Below, one piece after another: positions 54,760-63,421 of a DNA stretch of 64,000 bases. The notes below the pieces were generated by a model. The model worked only from the letters and a program-made list of their open reading frames with translations, searched no databases and was not told the DNA's origin. The stretch covers positions 1 to 64,000 of the forward strand of contig JAENZI010000008.1 in the NCBI GenBank assembly GCA_016841365.1, given 5' to 3'. This DNA comes from Anaerolineaceae bacterium (GTDB lineage Bacteria; Chloroflexota; Anaerolineae; Anaerolineales; Anaerolineaceae). The first letter of the stretch is position 1, and every line of letters begins with the position of its first letter. The position numbers and the translations under genes are program-made.

Positions 54760-56097
54760 ATGCCAACACCTTTTATCATGCCCAAAATGGATATGGACCA
54801 GGAGTCGGTCTTTATCGTTGAGTGGCTGAAAAAAGAGGGAGAAAAAGTTGAAAAAGGCGAGCCGGTGATCATGGTCGAAACAGACAAGATCACCAGCGAG
54901 GTAGAAGCGCCTGCCACAGGTAAATTAGCACGCATTCTGTATGGTGAAAATGTCGAAGCACCCGTAACAAAAGTGGTCGCTTATATCCTTGGTGAGGGTG
55001 AGACGGAAGCGGATTTGCCCCCGGCAGAAGGTGAGCCTTCGCCTGCGCAAAAGACTGAGAGCCAGGAGGCGGTCAGCGAAAAAGCAGCGCCGCAAACTGC
55101 AACCAAAGCAGCAACGCCGCTGGCAGAACGGATGGCAAAGGCTGAAAATCTGGATCTTAAAGAAATCCCTGCTGCTGGCGAAAAAATTACCAAAGAAGAT
55201 GTCGAAGCATATCTTGAAGGACGGGATGAGGTGCAGCCGCGGGTGAAGACCCCGGCAACACCTGCCGCCAGGCGGTTAGCGGATGAAGCAGATCTTTCAC
55301 TGGCACAGGTTGAAGGTTCAGGCCCGCGCGGCCGTGTTCAGGCAATGGATGTTGAACACATGATGGCTGAAAGACCTCGAGCAACAGCTCCGATGGCTGT
55401 TGCAGGTGAGACGGTGTCCTTGTCCAATATCCGTAAACGGATCGGTGAAAGGCTGCAAGCCAGCTACCAAACGGCACCTCACATCTACCTGACGGTAGAA
55501 GTGGATATGCACGAAACGGAAGAGAGCCGTAAACGGATGAATTCGCTTGCTGCCCAGGAAAAGGCAGAATCGATTTCGCTGACGGCTTACCTGGTTCGGA
55601 CGGTCGCCTGGGTGCTGAGAAGACACCCTATTTTGAATGCTTCCCTGACAGAAGATGGGCTTCAGTATTGGGAGGATATCAATATCGGGATTGCGACTGC
55701 GATCGACGAAGGATTAATTGTCCCAGTGATCCGTCAAGCGGATAAAAAGATGATCCGGGAGATCAACAAGGATCTGCGTTACCTGACCCAGCAAGCGCGG
55801 TCAGGAGCCCTGACCAGGGAAGAAGTGCAGGACGGCACGTTCACGATTTCAAACCTGGGTATGTTTGGGATCGAGTCCTTTACGGCGATCATCAACCCGC
55901 CCCAATCCGGCATTCTGGCTGTGGGAACATTAACCCGCAAACCTGTGGTTGTGGATCAGGATGACACCGTTGAGGTGCGCCCGATGATGAAGATGACATT
56001 GGCAGTGGATCACCGGGTGATTGACGGCGCTGTTGCTTCAGCTTTCTTAGCCGATATCGTCAAAGCCTTAGAAACACCCGAAATGCTGCTGTATTGA
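54760..56097 (+). CDS. Dihydrolipoamide acyltransferase E2
   Basis: A 445-residue E2. The single lipoyl domain (1-80) has Lys43 in VETDKITSEVEAPATG. An Ala/Pro/Glu linker (85-120) follows, then E3-binding-type motifs (ATPLAERMAKAENLDL and TPAARRLADEADLSLAQVEG, possibly two copies), and a catalytic core with His418 and Asp422 in VDHRVIDGAVASAF. The presence of two peripheral-binding-like segments is notable. No E3 (lipoamide dehydrogenase) gene is in the window, so it must be shared from elsewhere. Confidence 0.93.
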   Translation: MPTPFIMPKMDMDQESVFIVEWLKKEGEKVEKGEPVIMVETDKITSEVEAPATGKLARILYGENVEAPVTKVVAYILGEGETEADLPPAEGEPSPAQKTESQEAVSEKAAPQTATKAATPLAERMAKAENLDLKEIPAAGEKITKEDVEAYLEGRDEVQPRVKTPATPAARRLADEADLSLAQVEGSGPRGRVQAMDVEHMMAERPRATAPMAVAGETVSLSNIRKRIGERLQASYQTAPHIYLTVEVDMHETEESRKRMNSLAAQEKAESISLTAYLVRTVAWVLRRHPILNASLTEDGLQYWEDINIGIATAIDEGLIVPVIRQADKKMIREINKDLRYLTQQARSGALTREEVQDGTFTISNLGMFGIESFTAIINPPQSGILAVGTLTRKPVVVDQDDTVEVRPMMKMTLAVDHRVIDGAVASAFLADIVKALETPEMLLY

Positions 56098-56126
56098 GAA
56101 TTGAAGGAATTGTCAGGAGAAAATGA

Positions 56127-56591
56127 ATGAGTGCATTAGGAAATCTTTTGGTTGAATCAGCCATCCTGTTGAATTATGAGGCTAAAGATGCGGCAGATGT
56201 GGTTAATGAATTAGGCAAGCGCTTGTTTGAAGCAGGCTATACAAAGGAGAGTTTTGTTGAGGCTGCACTCGAAAGAGAAAAAACAATGCCGACCGGGCTG
56301 CCGCTAAACGGTAAGTTTAACGCAGCCATTCCACATACGGATGTCGTCCATGTGGTTAAGTCGGGTGTGGCTTTTGCAACACTGACCGAACCGATCGCCT
56401 TTAAGAATATGGTCATACCGGACGAGGATGTGCCTGTGTCACTGGTGTTCTTGCTGGCGCTCGATCAACCAAAGGCTCAGATCGAGATGCTGCAGGAGAT
56501 CGCCGGTGTCTTACAGGATCCGCAGTTGATTGAAGCATTGAAGAACGCAACCGAAGCTGAAGAAGTTGTTTCTGCGATCAAGAACCGATGA
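56127..56591 (+). CDS. gatA: PTS galactitol-type EIIA
   Basis: A 154-residue fructose/mannitol-type EIIA (PTS_EIIA_2) of the galactitol subgroup. It takes phosphate from HPr on His70 in NAAIPHTDVVHV and passes it to EIIB. MPTGLPLNGKF before the His is characteristic. It lies 29 bp after E2 and 94 bp before EIIB. HPr and enzyme I are not in the window. Confidence 0.88.
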   Translation: MSALGNLLVESAILLNYEAKDAADVVNELGKRLFEAGYTKESFVEAALEREKTMPTGLPLNGKFNAAIPHTDVVHVVKSGVAFATLTEPIAFKNMVIPDEDVPVSLVFLLALDQPKAQIEMLQEIAGVLQDPQLIEALKNATEAEEVVSAIKNR

Positions 56592-56685
56592 TCTCAAAAA
56601 ACCAGGTTTTATGCTTAGCAGCAATTGGATTAAAATAGATTTATAATAAGAGCAGTAGTCGGATATATTAGGTTAGGAGGAGCAA

Positions 56686-56973
56686 ATGGTAGGAAAGAAA
56701 ACGATTTTAGTTGCCTGTGGAACCGCGATCGCCACTTCGACGGTTGTTGCCAAAGCAATTGAAGAAGCCCTTGAAGATCGGGGCTTGTATGTCAACATCC
56801 GTCAGTGCAAAGCAGCAGAGGTCCCCAGTTTGGTTCATGATGCCGATTTGATTGTCACGACGACACCCGTCTCAGTTGACAAAGACATTCCGGTTATTCA
56901 AACCCTTGCGTTTCTCACAGGAATAGGGAAGGAGGATGTTATCGAGCAAATCGTTAACCACATTAAATCTTAA
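56686..56973 (+). CDS. gatB: PTS galactitol-type EIIB
   Basis: A 95-residue EIIB with the phospho-Cys loop LVACGTAIATSTVVA (Cys11), very like E. coli GatB. IVTTTPVSVDKDIPVIQTLAF matches the C-terminal half. GGAGGAG precedes the ATG. A TATAAT at 56642-56647 could be an internal promoter for the B-C pair, but no -35 is evident. Confidence 0.9.
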   Translation: MVGKKTILVACGTAIATSTVVAKAIEEALEDRGLYVNIRQCKAAEVPSLVHDADLIVTTTPVSVDKDIPVIQTLAFLTGIGKEDVIEQIVNHIKS

Positions 56974-57016
56974 TTTGTCGTTGTCCATATATTTTATTTT
57001 TTCATAAGGAGAAAAC

Positions 57017-58429
57017 ATGTTAGATTCAATCCTTGCAGGTATTAAGATGTTCTTTGATACCTTCGGTGCAACGATCATGCTGCCTATCATTATCATTGTG
57101 CTGGCACTGATCCTTGGCGCAAAATTCGGCCGTGCTTTCCGGGCCGGCGTCACCGTAGGTATCGCCTTTATTGGCATTAACCTTGTTATTGGCCTGATGT
57201 GGTCATCACTGTCAGAAGTCGGGCAAGCCCTGGTGACGAACCTTGGCATCAACCGATCGGTGTATGATGTCGGTTGGCCTTCTGCGGCAGCCATCGCCTT
57301 TGGCACCGATGTCGGCCTGGCTGTGATCCCAGTTGCCCTTTTGGTTAACCTTGTGTTATTGGTTACCAGAGTGACCAAGACCCTGAATATTGACATCTGG
57401 AACTTCTGGCACTTTGCGTTCCTGGGTTCACTGGTTGCCATCGTTACCAACAGTGTGGTCTTTGGGTTGATTGCTGCTGCTATTGCGGCTGCTTTCGCAC
57501 TGTTCCTGGCGGACTGGACAGCCAAAGCTGTGCAGCACTTCTATAATCTGCCCGGTATTTCAATCCCCCACCTGACAACTGCTCCCGGTGTTCCTTTTGC
57601 CATTTTGGTCAACTGGATCTTCGAGAAAATTCCAGGTCTCCGCGACCTGAAAGCCGATCCCGATACTATTCGCAAGCGTTGGGGTCTCTTTGGTGAACCT
57701 GTGATCTTAGGCTTGATCATCGGCTTGATCCTGGGTATTCTGGCCTTTGCGTTCAATGTTCCAGAAGGTCAATCTGGTATGGTGACCATCAGCAAGATCC
57801 TGGGCGTTGGCATGAACTTAGCCGCAGTGATGCTGCTCCTGCCCCGCATGGTTGCCATCCTGATGGAAGGTTTGATCCCTGTTTCCGAAGCAGCCCGCGA
57901 CTTCATGCAGCGGCGTGCCTCCGGCCGTGAGATCTACATCGGCCTCGACTCAGCCATCCTGATCGGCCACCCCGCTGCCATTTCAACGGCATTGGTGTTG
58001 GTCCCGATTGCCATTTTGTTGAGCCTGATCTTGCCCGGCAACCAGGTCATTTTGTTTGCTGACCTGGCGATCATCCCCTTCGTGGTAGCCCTCTTTGCAC
58101 CTCTGATGAAGGGTAACATCGTTCGTATGATCGTTGCTGGCATCATCGAGCTGGGACTTGGCTTCTATATTGCCACCGGCATGGCGCCCATCTTCACCCA
58201 GGCCGCTGTTGACGCTGGTTTCGAAATGCCTGAAGGCGCAGTTGAAATCACCAGCATTGGTGATGGCTTCCTGTGGCCCGGCTGGCTCTTCACCAACCTG
58301 ACGAAATGGCTGGGTGGCGCAATCGGTTTGCTCGTGATTGCAGTCCTGCTGGTCGTTGTCTGGTTCTTCTTCTCAAAGAACCGCACCGCTTGGGAAAAAC
58401 TTGCTGGTGCCCCCGCTGAAGAAGAGTAG
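57017..58429 (+). CDS. gatC: PTS galactitol-type EIIC permease
   Basis: A 470-residue membrane permease with about 10-12 helices. It shares family blocks with E. coli GatC: ATIMLPIIIIVLALILGAKF, YDVGWPSAAAIAFG, NIDIWNFWHFAFLG, IPHLTTAPG and LFGEPVILGLIIGLILGIL. The transported sugar is phosphorylated on entry. Galactitol itself is not proven since GatC relatives carry other pentitols and hexitols. It is followed by a strong terminator. Confidence 0.93.
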   Translation: MLDSILAGIKMFFDTFGATIMLPIIIIVLALILGAKFGRAFRAGVTVGIAFIGINLVIGLMWSSLSEVGQALVTNLGINRSVYDVGWPSAAAIAFGTDVGLAVIPVALLVNLVLLVTRVTKTLNIDIWNFWHFAFLGSLVAIVTNSVVFGLIAAAIAAAFALFLADWTAKAVQHFYNLPGISIPHLTTAPGVPFAILVNWIFEKIPGLRDLKADPDTIRKRWGLFGEPVILGLIIGLILGILAFAFNVPEGQSGMVTISKILGVGMNLAAVMLLLPRMVAILMEGLIPVSEAARDFMQRRASGREIYIGLDSAILIGHPAAISTALVLVPIAILLSLILPGNQVILFADLAIIPFVVALFAPLMKGNIVRMIVAGIIELGLGFYIATGMAPIFTQAAVDAGFEMPEGAVEITSIGDGFLWPGWLFTNLTKWLGGAIGLLVIAVLLVVVWFFFSKNRTAWEKLAGAPAEEE

Positions 58430-58452
58430 TTTATAAAGTTGTTCGTTAGAAT

Positions 58453-58482
58453 AAAGGGACGGTGAAAGCCGTCCCTTTTATT
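58453..58482 (+). terminator. Intrinsic terminator after gatC
   Basis: AAAGGGACGG (58453-58462) and CCGTCCCTTT (58469-58478) form a 10-bp stem with a TGAAAG loop, followed by TATT. It ends the SorC-dehydrogenase-PTS transcript, so the two small genes after it are probably separate or read through. Confidence 0.85.
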
Positions 58483-58505
58483 CAATTTATCATTAGAGGT
58501 TATTC

Positions 58506-58910
58506 ATGTTAGATATTATCATCCGCGGCACTTTGGGAGAATTAGGTACTGCCATCCTCGATTTTTATATTGAGAATGTGATTTGGATTAATGGAATTAT
58601 TTTGTTATATGCGTTGGTATTGATGCTCGCTCGAAAGGGTTATAACCAGATCAAACAAGGTGTGCAAACCGAATTGGTCAGCCAATTTGGTGAAGATGTG
58701 TTTGTGAAAAGCGAAAAGAATTTTAAAAAGGTGATGGAACGCGCAAGTTTTGACTGGGATGCGCTTGCTAAACAAACCAGGATGCCGATCATTTCTGCCA
58801 ACAAATCATTTTTCTTCAAGGTAAAATCACCGGATGTGTTGAAGGATTTATTTTCGGCGGACAAGGCTTATGCATTGTTTAAACAGGAAAAGCAACAGCC
58901 TGAAGCCTGA
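58506..58910 (+). CDS. Unrecognised small membrane protein
   Basis: A 134-residue protein with a single predicted membrane helix near 24-44 (VIWINGIILLYALVLMLA), followed by a basic linker and a soluble C-terminal domain containing FGEDVFVKSEKNFKKVMER and FFFKVKSPDVLKDLF. I do not recognise it. It starts 28 bp after the gatC terminator stem, so it may be cotranscribed only by read-through. Its closeness to the PTS genes is the only functional clue. Confidence 0.65.
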   Translation: MLDIIIRGTLGELGTAILDFYIENVIWINGIILLYALVLMLARKGYNQIKQGVQTELVSQFGEDVFVKSEKNFKKVMERASFDWDALAKQTRMPIISANKSFFFKVKSPDVLKDLFSADKAYALFKQEKQQPEA

Positions 58911-59000
58911 TGTGAGTTGAAGGAATAATTTTCGGCAATCATTCGGTGCTGATATTATTTATCCTGTGTAGGAATATTTGAAAATTTTAAGAGGAGGCGT

Positions 59001-59294
59001 ATGACAAACAAAGCCCAAATCACACATCCATTTGCAGACGCATCACCCGGCGAGGTGTTTGACGCAGGCAAGCAAGCACTCAACCAGTTGGGGTATGCAA
59101 TCGTGAAGGATCGATCTTTTGCCTACCTGCTGCAGGCGCGGAAAACCGAACAAACAACAACGATCGATTTGAATTTCATCGTCAATGCTTTTGAGAAGGT
59201 TGTGAACCTGACCTTATCCAGCGAGACGGCTGATGAAGATGTGTTGCATGCCGCGGGGAAGCAGGTCATCGAGACGCTTCAAGAGCAGCTCTGA
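59001..59294 (+). CDS. Unrecognised 97-residue protein
   Basis: A small soluble protein with THPFADASPGEVFDAGKQAL at the N-terminus, a beta-type core (TTIDLNFIVNAFEKVVNLTL) and a helical C-terminus. No catalytic motif is seen. AGGAGGCG precedes the ATG. The family is unknown to me. It lies 90 bp after the previous small gene. Confidence 0.6.
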   Translation: MTNKAQITHPFADASPGEVFDAGKQALNQLGYAIVKDRSFAYLLQARKTEQTTTIDLNFIVNAFEKVVNLTLSSETADEDVLHAAGKQVIETLQEQL

Positions 59295-59367
59295 GTACAC
59301 TTTTCTCGCAGGATCGCTGTTAGACATTAATAATTCGCAACTTGCATGTGAGTCATATCCAAAAATA

Positions 59368-59401
59368 AAACAGCCTGGATTTATCTTTACCCAGGCTGTT
59401 T
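59368..59401 (-). terminator. Terminator of the cupin gene
   Basis: AAACAGCCTGG (59368-59378) and CCAGGCTGTTT (59391-59401) are perfect 11-bp arms with a 12-nt loop. On the minus strand the stem is followed by a T-rich stretch (TTTATTTTTGG), so it ends the cupin transcript; on the plus strand it may also act on the small gene at 59001. Confidence 0.8.
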
Positions 59402-59426
59402 GCATTTAAGCGTGTTTATTTATTGC

Positions 59427-59792
59427 TTAATGGGAGACGACCACACAGAAAAATCCTAAGGGTTCATCTCCCAGCGCGGTAAACTGATGTAGATCGTTGG
59501 ATGAAATGAAGATTGCATCCTTCGGCTTGAGTTCGTGGAACGTGTCATTGATTTGCAGACGGGCACGGCCATGCACAAGGATCACCCCGTGTTCGTGGGG
59601 GTGTGATTCTAAATTGGTCTGCTTCCCTGGTTCGACCCGGAAGTAACGGATGTAGAAATTATTTGACTCCTCCTCAGGTCCGACCGGCACTTGCTTGCTC
59701 ACGCCTTCGAATTGCCCTTCGTAGGCACGGATGGCGACATCTTCCCATTTAAAGTCAGTATCAGAACCTGTAAATCGGTGAATAACGCTCAT
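59427..59792 (-). CDS. Small cupin-domain protein
   Basis: A 121-residue cupin. Metal-binding residues are in NLESHPHEHGVILVHGRA and the last His in SSNDLHQFTALG. It resembles cupins that sense or modify small molecules and is unrelated in sequence to the island cupin. GGAGG precedes the ATG. It stands alone, with its own terminator. Confidence 0.82.
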   Translation of the reverse strand: MSVIHRFTGSDTDFKWEDVAIRAYEGQFEGVSKQVPVGPEEESNNFYIRYFRVEPGKQTNLESHPHEHGVILVHGRARLQINDTFHELKPKDAIFISSNDLHQFTALGDEPLGFFCVVVSH

Positions 59793-59920
59793 TTATCCTC
59801 CAGTAATATATTTTTTTTAGATAAATTAATGATATTATAGACCCGTAAATTCGTAAACCTTTTTGTATAAGGCGTTGTTCAAGAGGCTGGTTTCTGAGAA
59901 GGTTTTAGTGAAAATCAGGC

Positions 59921-59929
59921 TGGTATAAT
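59921..59929 (+). promoter_or_regulatory. Extended -10 promoter of the aldo/keto reductase gene
   Basis: TGGTATAAT (TG-N-TATAAT) lies 33 bp before the GTG start at 59963. No good -35 is found, as is usual for extended -10 promoters. Confidence 0.5.
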
Positions 59930-59962
59930 TGTTGGGAAGTTCATTTTATTGAGGAGGAAGAT

Positions 59963-61114
59963 GTGCAATATCGAAAATTTGGAAGTTTGGATTGGGAAGT
60001 CTCTGCGTTAGGGTTTGGGGCTATGCGCCTGCCGGTTTTGGAAGGCGACAGCGGCCAGATCGATGAGCCCAAGGCGATCGAGATGATCCGTTATGCCATT
60101 GACGCCGGGGTGAATTATGTGGACACGGCCTGGGGTTATCATCGTGAGCAGAGTGAGGGTCTGGTAGGCAAGGCGCTCAAAGACGGTTACCGGGAAAAGG
60201 TGCGATTAGCAACCAAAATGCCCTCTTGGCTGGTGAAAGAAGCAGCGGATTTTGACCGCTTATTAGAAGAGCAAATGCGCCGTCTGGATGTGGATTACCT
60301 GGATTTTTACCTTTTACACGCCTTAAATGCGCGTTATTGGGAAAACTATAAAACACTGGATATCTTCTCTTGGGCTGAAAAACGCATGTCTGAAGGGGTC
60401 TTTGGTCATCTGGGTTTTTCTTTCCATGATGATTACCCGATCTTTGAGACGATTGTCAACGGTTACGAAAATTGGACCATTGCCCAGATCCAGTATAACT
60501 ATGCAGATGTCAACTATCAGGCGGGGCAAAAAGGCTTGAAATTAGCTGCGGATAAGGGATTAGCCGTGGTGGTGATGGAACCGCTGCGCGGCGGACGGAT
60601 CGCGAAAAACCCGCCGCCAGACCCAGTCGCCAGGCTTTGGGCGAAGAGCGACCGGGATTGGACACCTGCTGCCTGGGCGTTCCACTGGTTGTGGGATCAG
60701 CCTGAAGTGGCGACGACATTGAGCGGGATGAACAGCATGGCGGATGTGGAAGAGAACCTGGCATCGGCATCACAATCAGCAGTAGGCAAGCTGACTGACG
60801 AAGACAAGGCGCTGGTGGGAGAAGTTCGAAAGGCGTATGATTCTCTGGCGCCGATCCCCTGCACACAATGCGAATATTGTCTGCCCTGCCCGAATGGGGT
60901 TGAAATCCCACGTGTGTTTGAGCTGTATAACGATGCTGCTGCTTATGACGCCTGGGGCCATGCGCAATGGCAATACAACAATATGATGAAGGCTGAAGCG
61001 CGAGCCGACCAATGTATTGAATGCGGCGAATGTGAAGAGGTCTGTCCGCAGAATATCGAAATTATTGATTGGTTGGCAAAAGCCCATGAGAGACTGACCG
61101 CATCTGTTGATTAA
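59963..61114 (+). CDS. Aldo/keto reductase with C-terminal ferredoxin domain
   Basis: A 383-residue protein starting at GTG 59963, just after GAGGAGGAAG. The N-terminal AKR barrel shows GFGAMRLPV, Asp and Tyr in NYVDTAWGYHREQS, Lys in LATKMP and His in YLLHALN, so the catalytic tetrad looks complete. The C-terminal part has a Cys cluster CTQCEYCLPCP and a second C-x2-C-x2-C-x3-C set in CIECGECEEVCPQNIEI, for [4Fe-4S] binding. This fusion is a known family, probably linking NAD(P)H and ferredoxin chemistry; the substrate is unknown. Confidence 0.9.
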   Translation: MQYRKFGSLDWEVSALGFGAMRLPVLEGDSGQIDEPKAIEMIRYAIDAGVNYVDTAWGYHREQSEGLVGKALKDGYREKVRLATKMPSWLVKEAADFDRLLEEQMRRLDVDYLDFYLLHALNARYWENYKTLDIFSWAEKRMSEGVFGHLGFSFHDDYPIFETIVNGYENWTIAQIQYNYADVNYQAGQKGLKLAADKGLAVVVMEPLRGGRIAKNPPPDPVARLWAKSDRDWTPAAWAFHWLWDQPEVATTLSGMNSMADVEENLASASQSAVGKLTDEDKALVGEVRKAYDSLAPIPCTQCEYCLPCPNGVEIPRVFELYNDAAAYDAWGHAQWQYNNMMKAEARADQCIECGECEEVCPQNIEIIDWLAKAHERLTASVD

Positions 61115-61137
61115 ACAATAAAATTCTTAAAATAAAG

Positions 61138-61175
61138 AAGGCCGTTGCCAGTGATTTGGCAGACGGCCTTTTTGG
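61138..61175. terminator. Bidirectional terminator between aldo/keto reductase and zincin genes
   Basis: AAGGCCGTTGCCA (61138-61150), a GTGATT loop, and TGGCA-G-ACGGCCTT (61157-61170) form a 13-bp stem with one bulge. It is followed by TTTGGATTTTTT on the plus strand and by T-rich DNA on the minus strand, so it serves both convergent genes. Confidence 0.85.
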
Positions 61176-61190
61176 ATTTTTTGGGAAAAA

Positions 61191-62324
61191 CTAATTGAGT
61201 GACTCTTGCAGCAGGTCTTCGATCCAGACGTTTTCTTCACCCATGCGGGTCTTCCATCCAGGCATTCTTTGATCCAGAAGCCTCATTTGAAGCATGCCGC
61301 TGTAATAAAACAGTGTATCGCCGCCGTTTTTAGCCGCATTTTGCATGTTGTTGAGTTCATCCTTCCAGCGTTTTTGGAAGCGCTGATAGGCATGAAAATC
61401 CTCATCTTCCCCGATCTCTCGGACGGGTTGATAGGTTTGATCTTCCGATGCTGCTTGCCAAATCTGGAGTTCCACATATTTAGCAGAACCTTCCAACCAT
61501 TCGTAGCGCTTTTCGTGAAGGATCAGGTTTTGATTCAGGTCGGCGTCTTTTCGCCGTTCCTCCCGTGCTGCCAGGAAGTCTCGAATCAGTGAGGTTTGTT
61601 CGGCATCATTATCTGCTGAGAGGGCTTGTAATAGCAGGTCCATTTCTTGCTGCCAGGCATCGCCCATCGCGTCGAATTTGCGTTCGTAGTCATCAGTAAA
61701 TCGATAAGTTTTTTCGGCATCGTTGAACCTTTCGGCAATGCTTTCCGCCTGAAAGGCGTGAAAGCTTTCATGCACCAGGCTGGTGATGTAAAAATCTGTT
61801 GAAAAGAGCATCAGCCGGTAAGGAAAAATTTGGGCGATAACCGGCGGGAGGTTTTCTTTAAACATTTGAATAAAGCCGACGTTCATGGCATTTTTGGTTG
61901 CCATGCTGCCTGCATACTGGTCGTTGGATAGTTGTTCGGTGAATGCCTGGTAGTTCGCTGTGTGATCTTGAGTGTAGACTGGCAAGCCGTTAGCTGTCGC
62001 ATCAGGGATTATCTCCCAACCCGGGAGTTGCCCTTGAGCATTAAACAGGAAGGCGGTTGAGTCGTTCCAAATGATCAACGGGAGATGATTCCCGAAGCCA
62101 GGCCAAACCGCTTCACCGAAATTGTCCATCAGGTGCAGCGCTTCATCCGCATGGGCCAATGTTTCAGCCGAAAGTGTTTCAGGGGAATCTAATTCTTGCG
62201 GCAGAAATAAGTTGGTGACAAATAACACGCCGACCGTTAGCAGGCACAAGCCTGTCAGGCTGAGGATGGTGATGATCAGAAATTTTTTTATGCGTTTAGG
62301 TTTCGTTTGTTGTTTGGTATCCAT
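61191..62324 (-). CDS. Membrane-anchored zincin-like protein
   Basis: A 377-residue protein with an N-terminal basic stretch and one membrane helix (about 14-34) and the rest outside. It carries a HESFH motif (H-E-x-x-H) in SLVHESFHAFQ near 190-200, then a downstream Glu in YEWLEGSAKYVELQIW, the layout of a gluzincin peptidase. The rest, rich in Asp, Glu and Lys, is unrecognised. AAAGGG precedes the ATG. The function is inferred only from the motif; no family is recognised. Confidence 0.65.
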   Translation of the reverse strand: MDTKQQTKPKRIKKFLIITILSLTGLCLLTVGVLFVTNLFLPQELDSPETLSAETLAHADEALHLMDNFGEAVWPGFGNHLPLIIWNDSTAFLFNAQGQLPGWEIIPDATANGLPVYTQDHTANYQAFTEQLSNDQYAGSMATKNAMNVGFIQMFKENLPPVIAQIFPYRLMLFSTDFYITSLVHESFHAFQAESIAERFNDAEKTYRFTDDYERKFDAMGDAWQQEMDLLLQALSADNDAEQTSLIRDFLAAREERRKDADLNQNLILHEKRYEWLEGSAKYVELQIWQAASEDQTYQPVREIGEDEDFHAYQRFQKRWKDELNNMQNAAKNGGDTLFYYSGMLQMRLLDQRMPGWKTRMGEENVWIEDLLQESLN

Positions 62325-62522
62325 TCATAACCCTTTCGATGATTGGCAATGAGTATCGGACAAAACGCTCATTTGGTTAACTGGTCATTCGTTCAGGGTG
62401 GACCAGTCCCGCAGGCTATTTTTCTAATCTCTTAGTTTACGGATGTGAGCGCATTTTGCAACTTTTATCCAGGGTCTGCGTATATTAAGTGAACAGGATG
62501 GATGAGCAGGAGCGCTATCCGC

Positions 62523-62551
62523 TTGCGAAGCATTTAGGAAGGCTCTATAAT
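62523..62551 (+). promoter_or_regulatory. Promoter of the DUF2085 gene, leaderless layout
   Basis: TTGCGA (62523-62528), 17-bp spacer, TATAAT (62546-62551), then ten bases and the ATG at 62562. RNA would start within a few bases of the ATG; no Shine-Dalgarno is present. Confidence 0.6.
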
Positions 62552-62561
62552 TCAACGCATC

Positions 62562-63407
62562 ATGGAAAAACGGCAGAAATCCTTCATTGCAAGTAAGGCA
62601 TGGCGCTGGGCGTTGATCGGCGCAGCTGTTCTGATAAGTGCTATTTGGCTGGTCTTGACGCCTGAAGGCCTGCTGGGCAAGGCGGATGCCGTTGGTTATG
62701 CTGTCTGCCATCAGATTGATACCCGGTCTTATCATATCGGTGAGCGTGCGATGGCGATGTGTGCAAGGTGCTCGGGTTTGTTTCTTGGCGCTTTACTGGG
62801 TTTGATCTATCAACTCTTTGGGCGCCGCAAAGGGAAGATGCCACCACCTTGGGTTTTGGTCATCTTTGGTCTTTTTGCATTAGCCTGGGTTGTGGACGGG
62901 CTCAATTCCTTTGGGATGCTGGTGCCTTTTATGCCATCCCTTTACGCAACCCAAAACTGGACGCGATTGGTGACCGGCACTGGCATGGGGTTGGCGATTT
63001 CTGTCATTTTGATGCCTTCCTTCATCCAAACCATGTTCACTCGCTGGGAGGATGCCTCGATGTTTGGGGATTGGCGGCATGTTGCAGGCCTCGTTTTTGC
63101 AGCAGCCTTGTTGGATGTTCTCATTCTTGCCGAATTCCCGTGGGTGCTGTATGCCCTTTCTGTGTTGAGTGCGGTTGGCGTGATGGCGTTGTTGACGATG
63201 GTTTACAGCATGGTGGTCGTTATGCTGTTCAAGAAGGAAAACACTATTGAACAGGTCGCTCAGTTGGTTATGCCGCTGACCGCAGGTTTTATCATTGCCC
63301 TGCTGCAAATTGGGGCATTCGATCTGGTGCGTTATTTGATGACAGGCACCTGGGAAGGGTTTAATCTGAATTCGCTTTCCGCTATAATTAAGGAAAGCAG
63401 AATTTAG
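62562..63407 (+). CDS. DUF2085 membrane protein
   Basis: A 281-residue protein with about seven transmembrane helices. The family signature is clear: VCHQIDTRSYHIGERAMAMCARCSGLFLG, with its conserved His and Cys, near 47-75. NLVDGLNS-type blocks follow (WVVDGLNSFG). DUF2085 function is unknown; the conserved Cys/His suggest metal or redox chemistry at the membrane. It is followed after 14 bp by the DUF4126 gene, so they probably form an operon. Confidence 0.85.
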   Translation: MEKRQKSFIASKAWRWALIGAAVLISAIWLVLTPEGLLGKADAVGYAVCHQIDTRSYHIGERAMAMCARCSGLFLGALLGLIYQLFGRRKGKMPPPWVLVIFGLFALAWVVDGLNSFGMLVPFMPSLYATQNWTRLVTGTGMGLAISVILMPSFIQTMFTRWEDASMFGDWRHVAGLVFAAALLDVLILAEFPWVLYALSVLSAVGVMALLTMVYSMVVVMLFKKENTIEQVAQLVMPLTAGFIIALLQIGAFDLVRYLMTGTWEGFNLNSLSAIIKESRI

Positions 63408-63421
63408 ATAAGGAAGAAGAA

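Noticed and set aside
62759-63250. 163-codon frame inside DUF2085
   Set aside because: It is a shifted frame of the DUF2085 gene without its own start signal.
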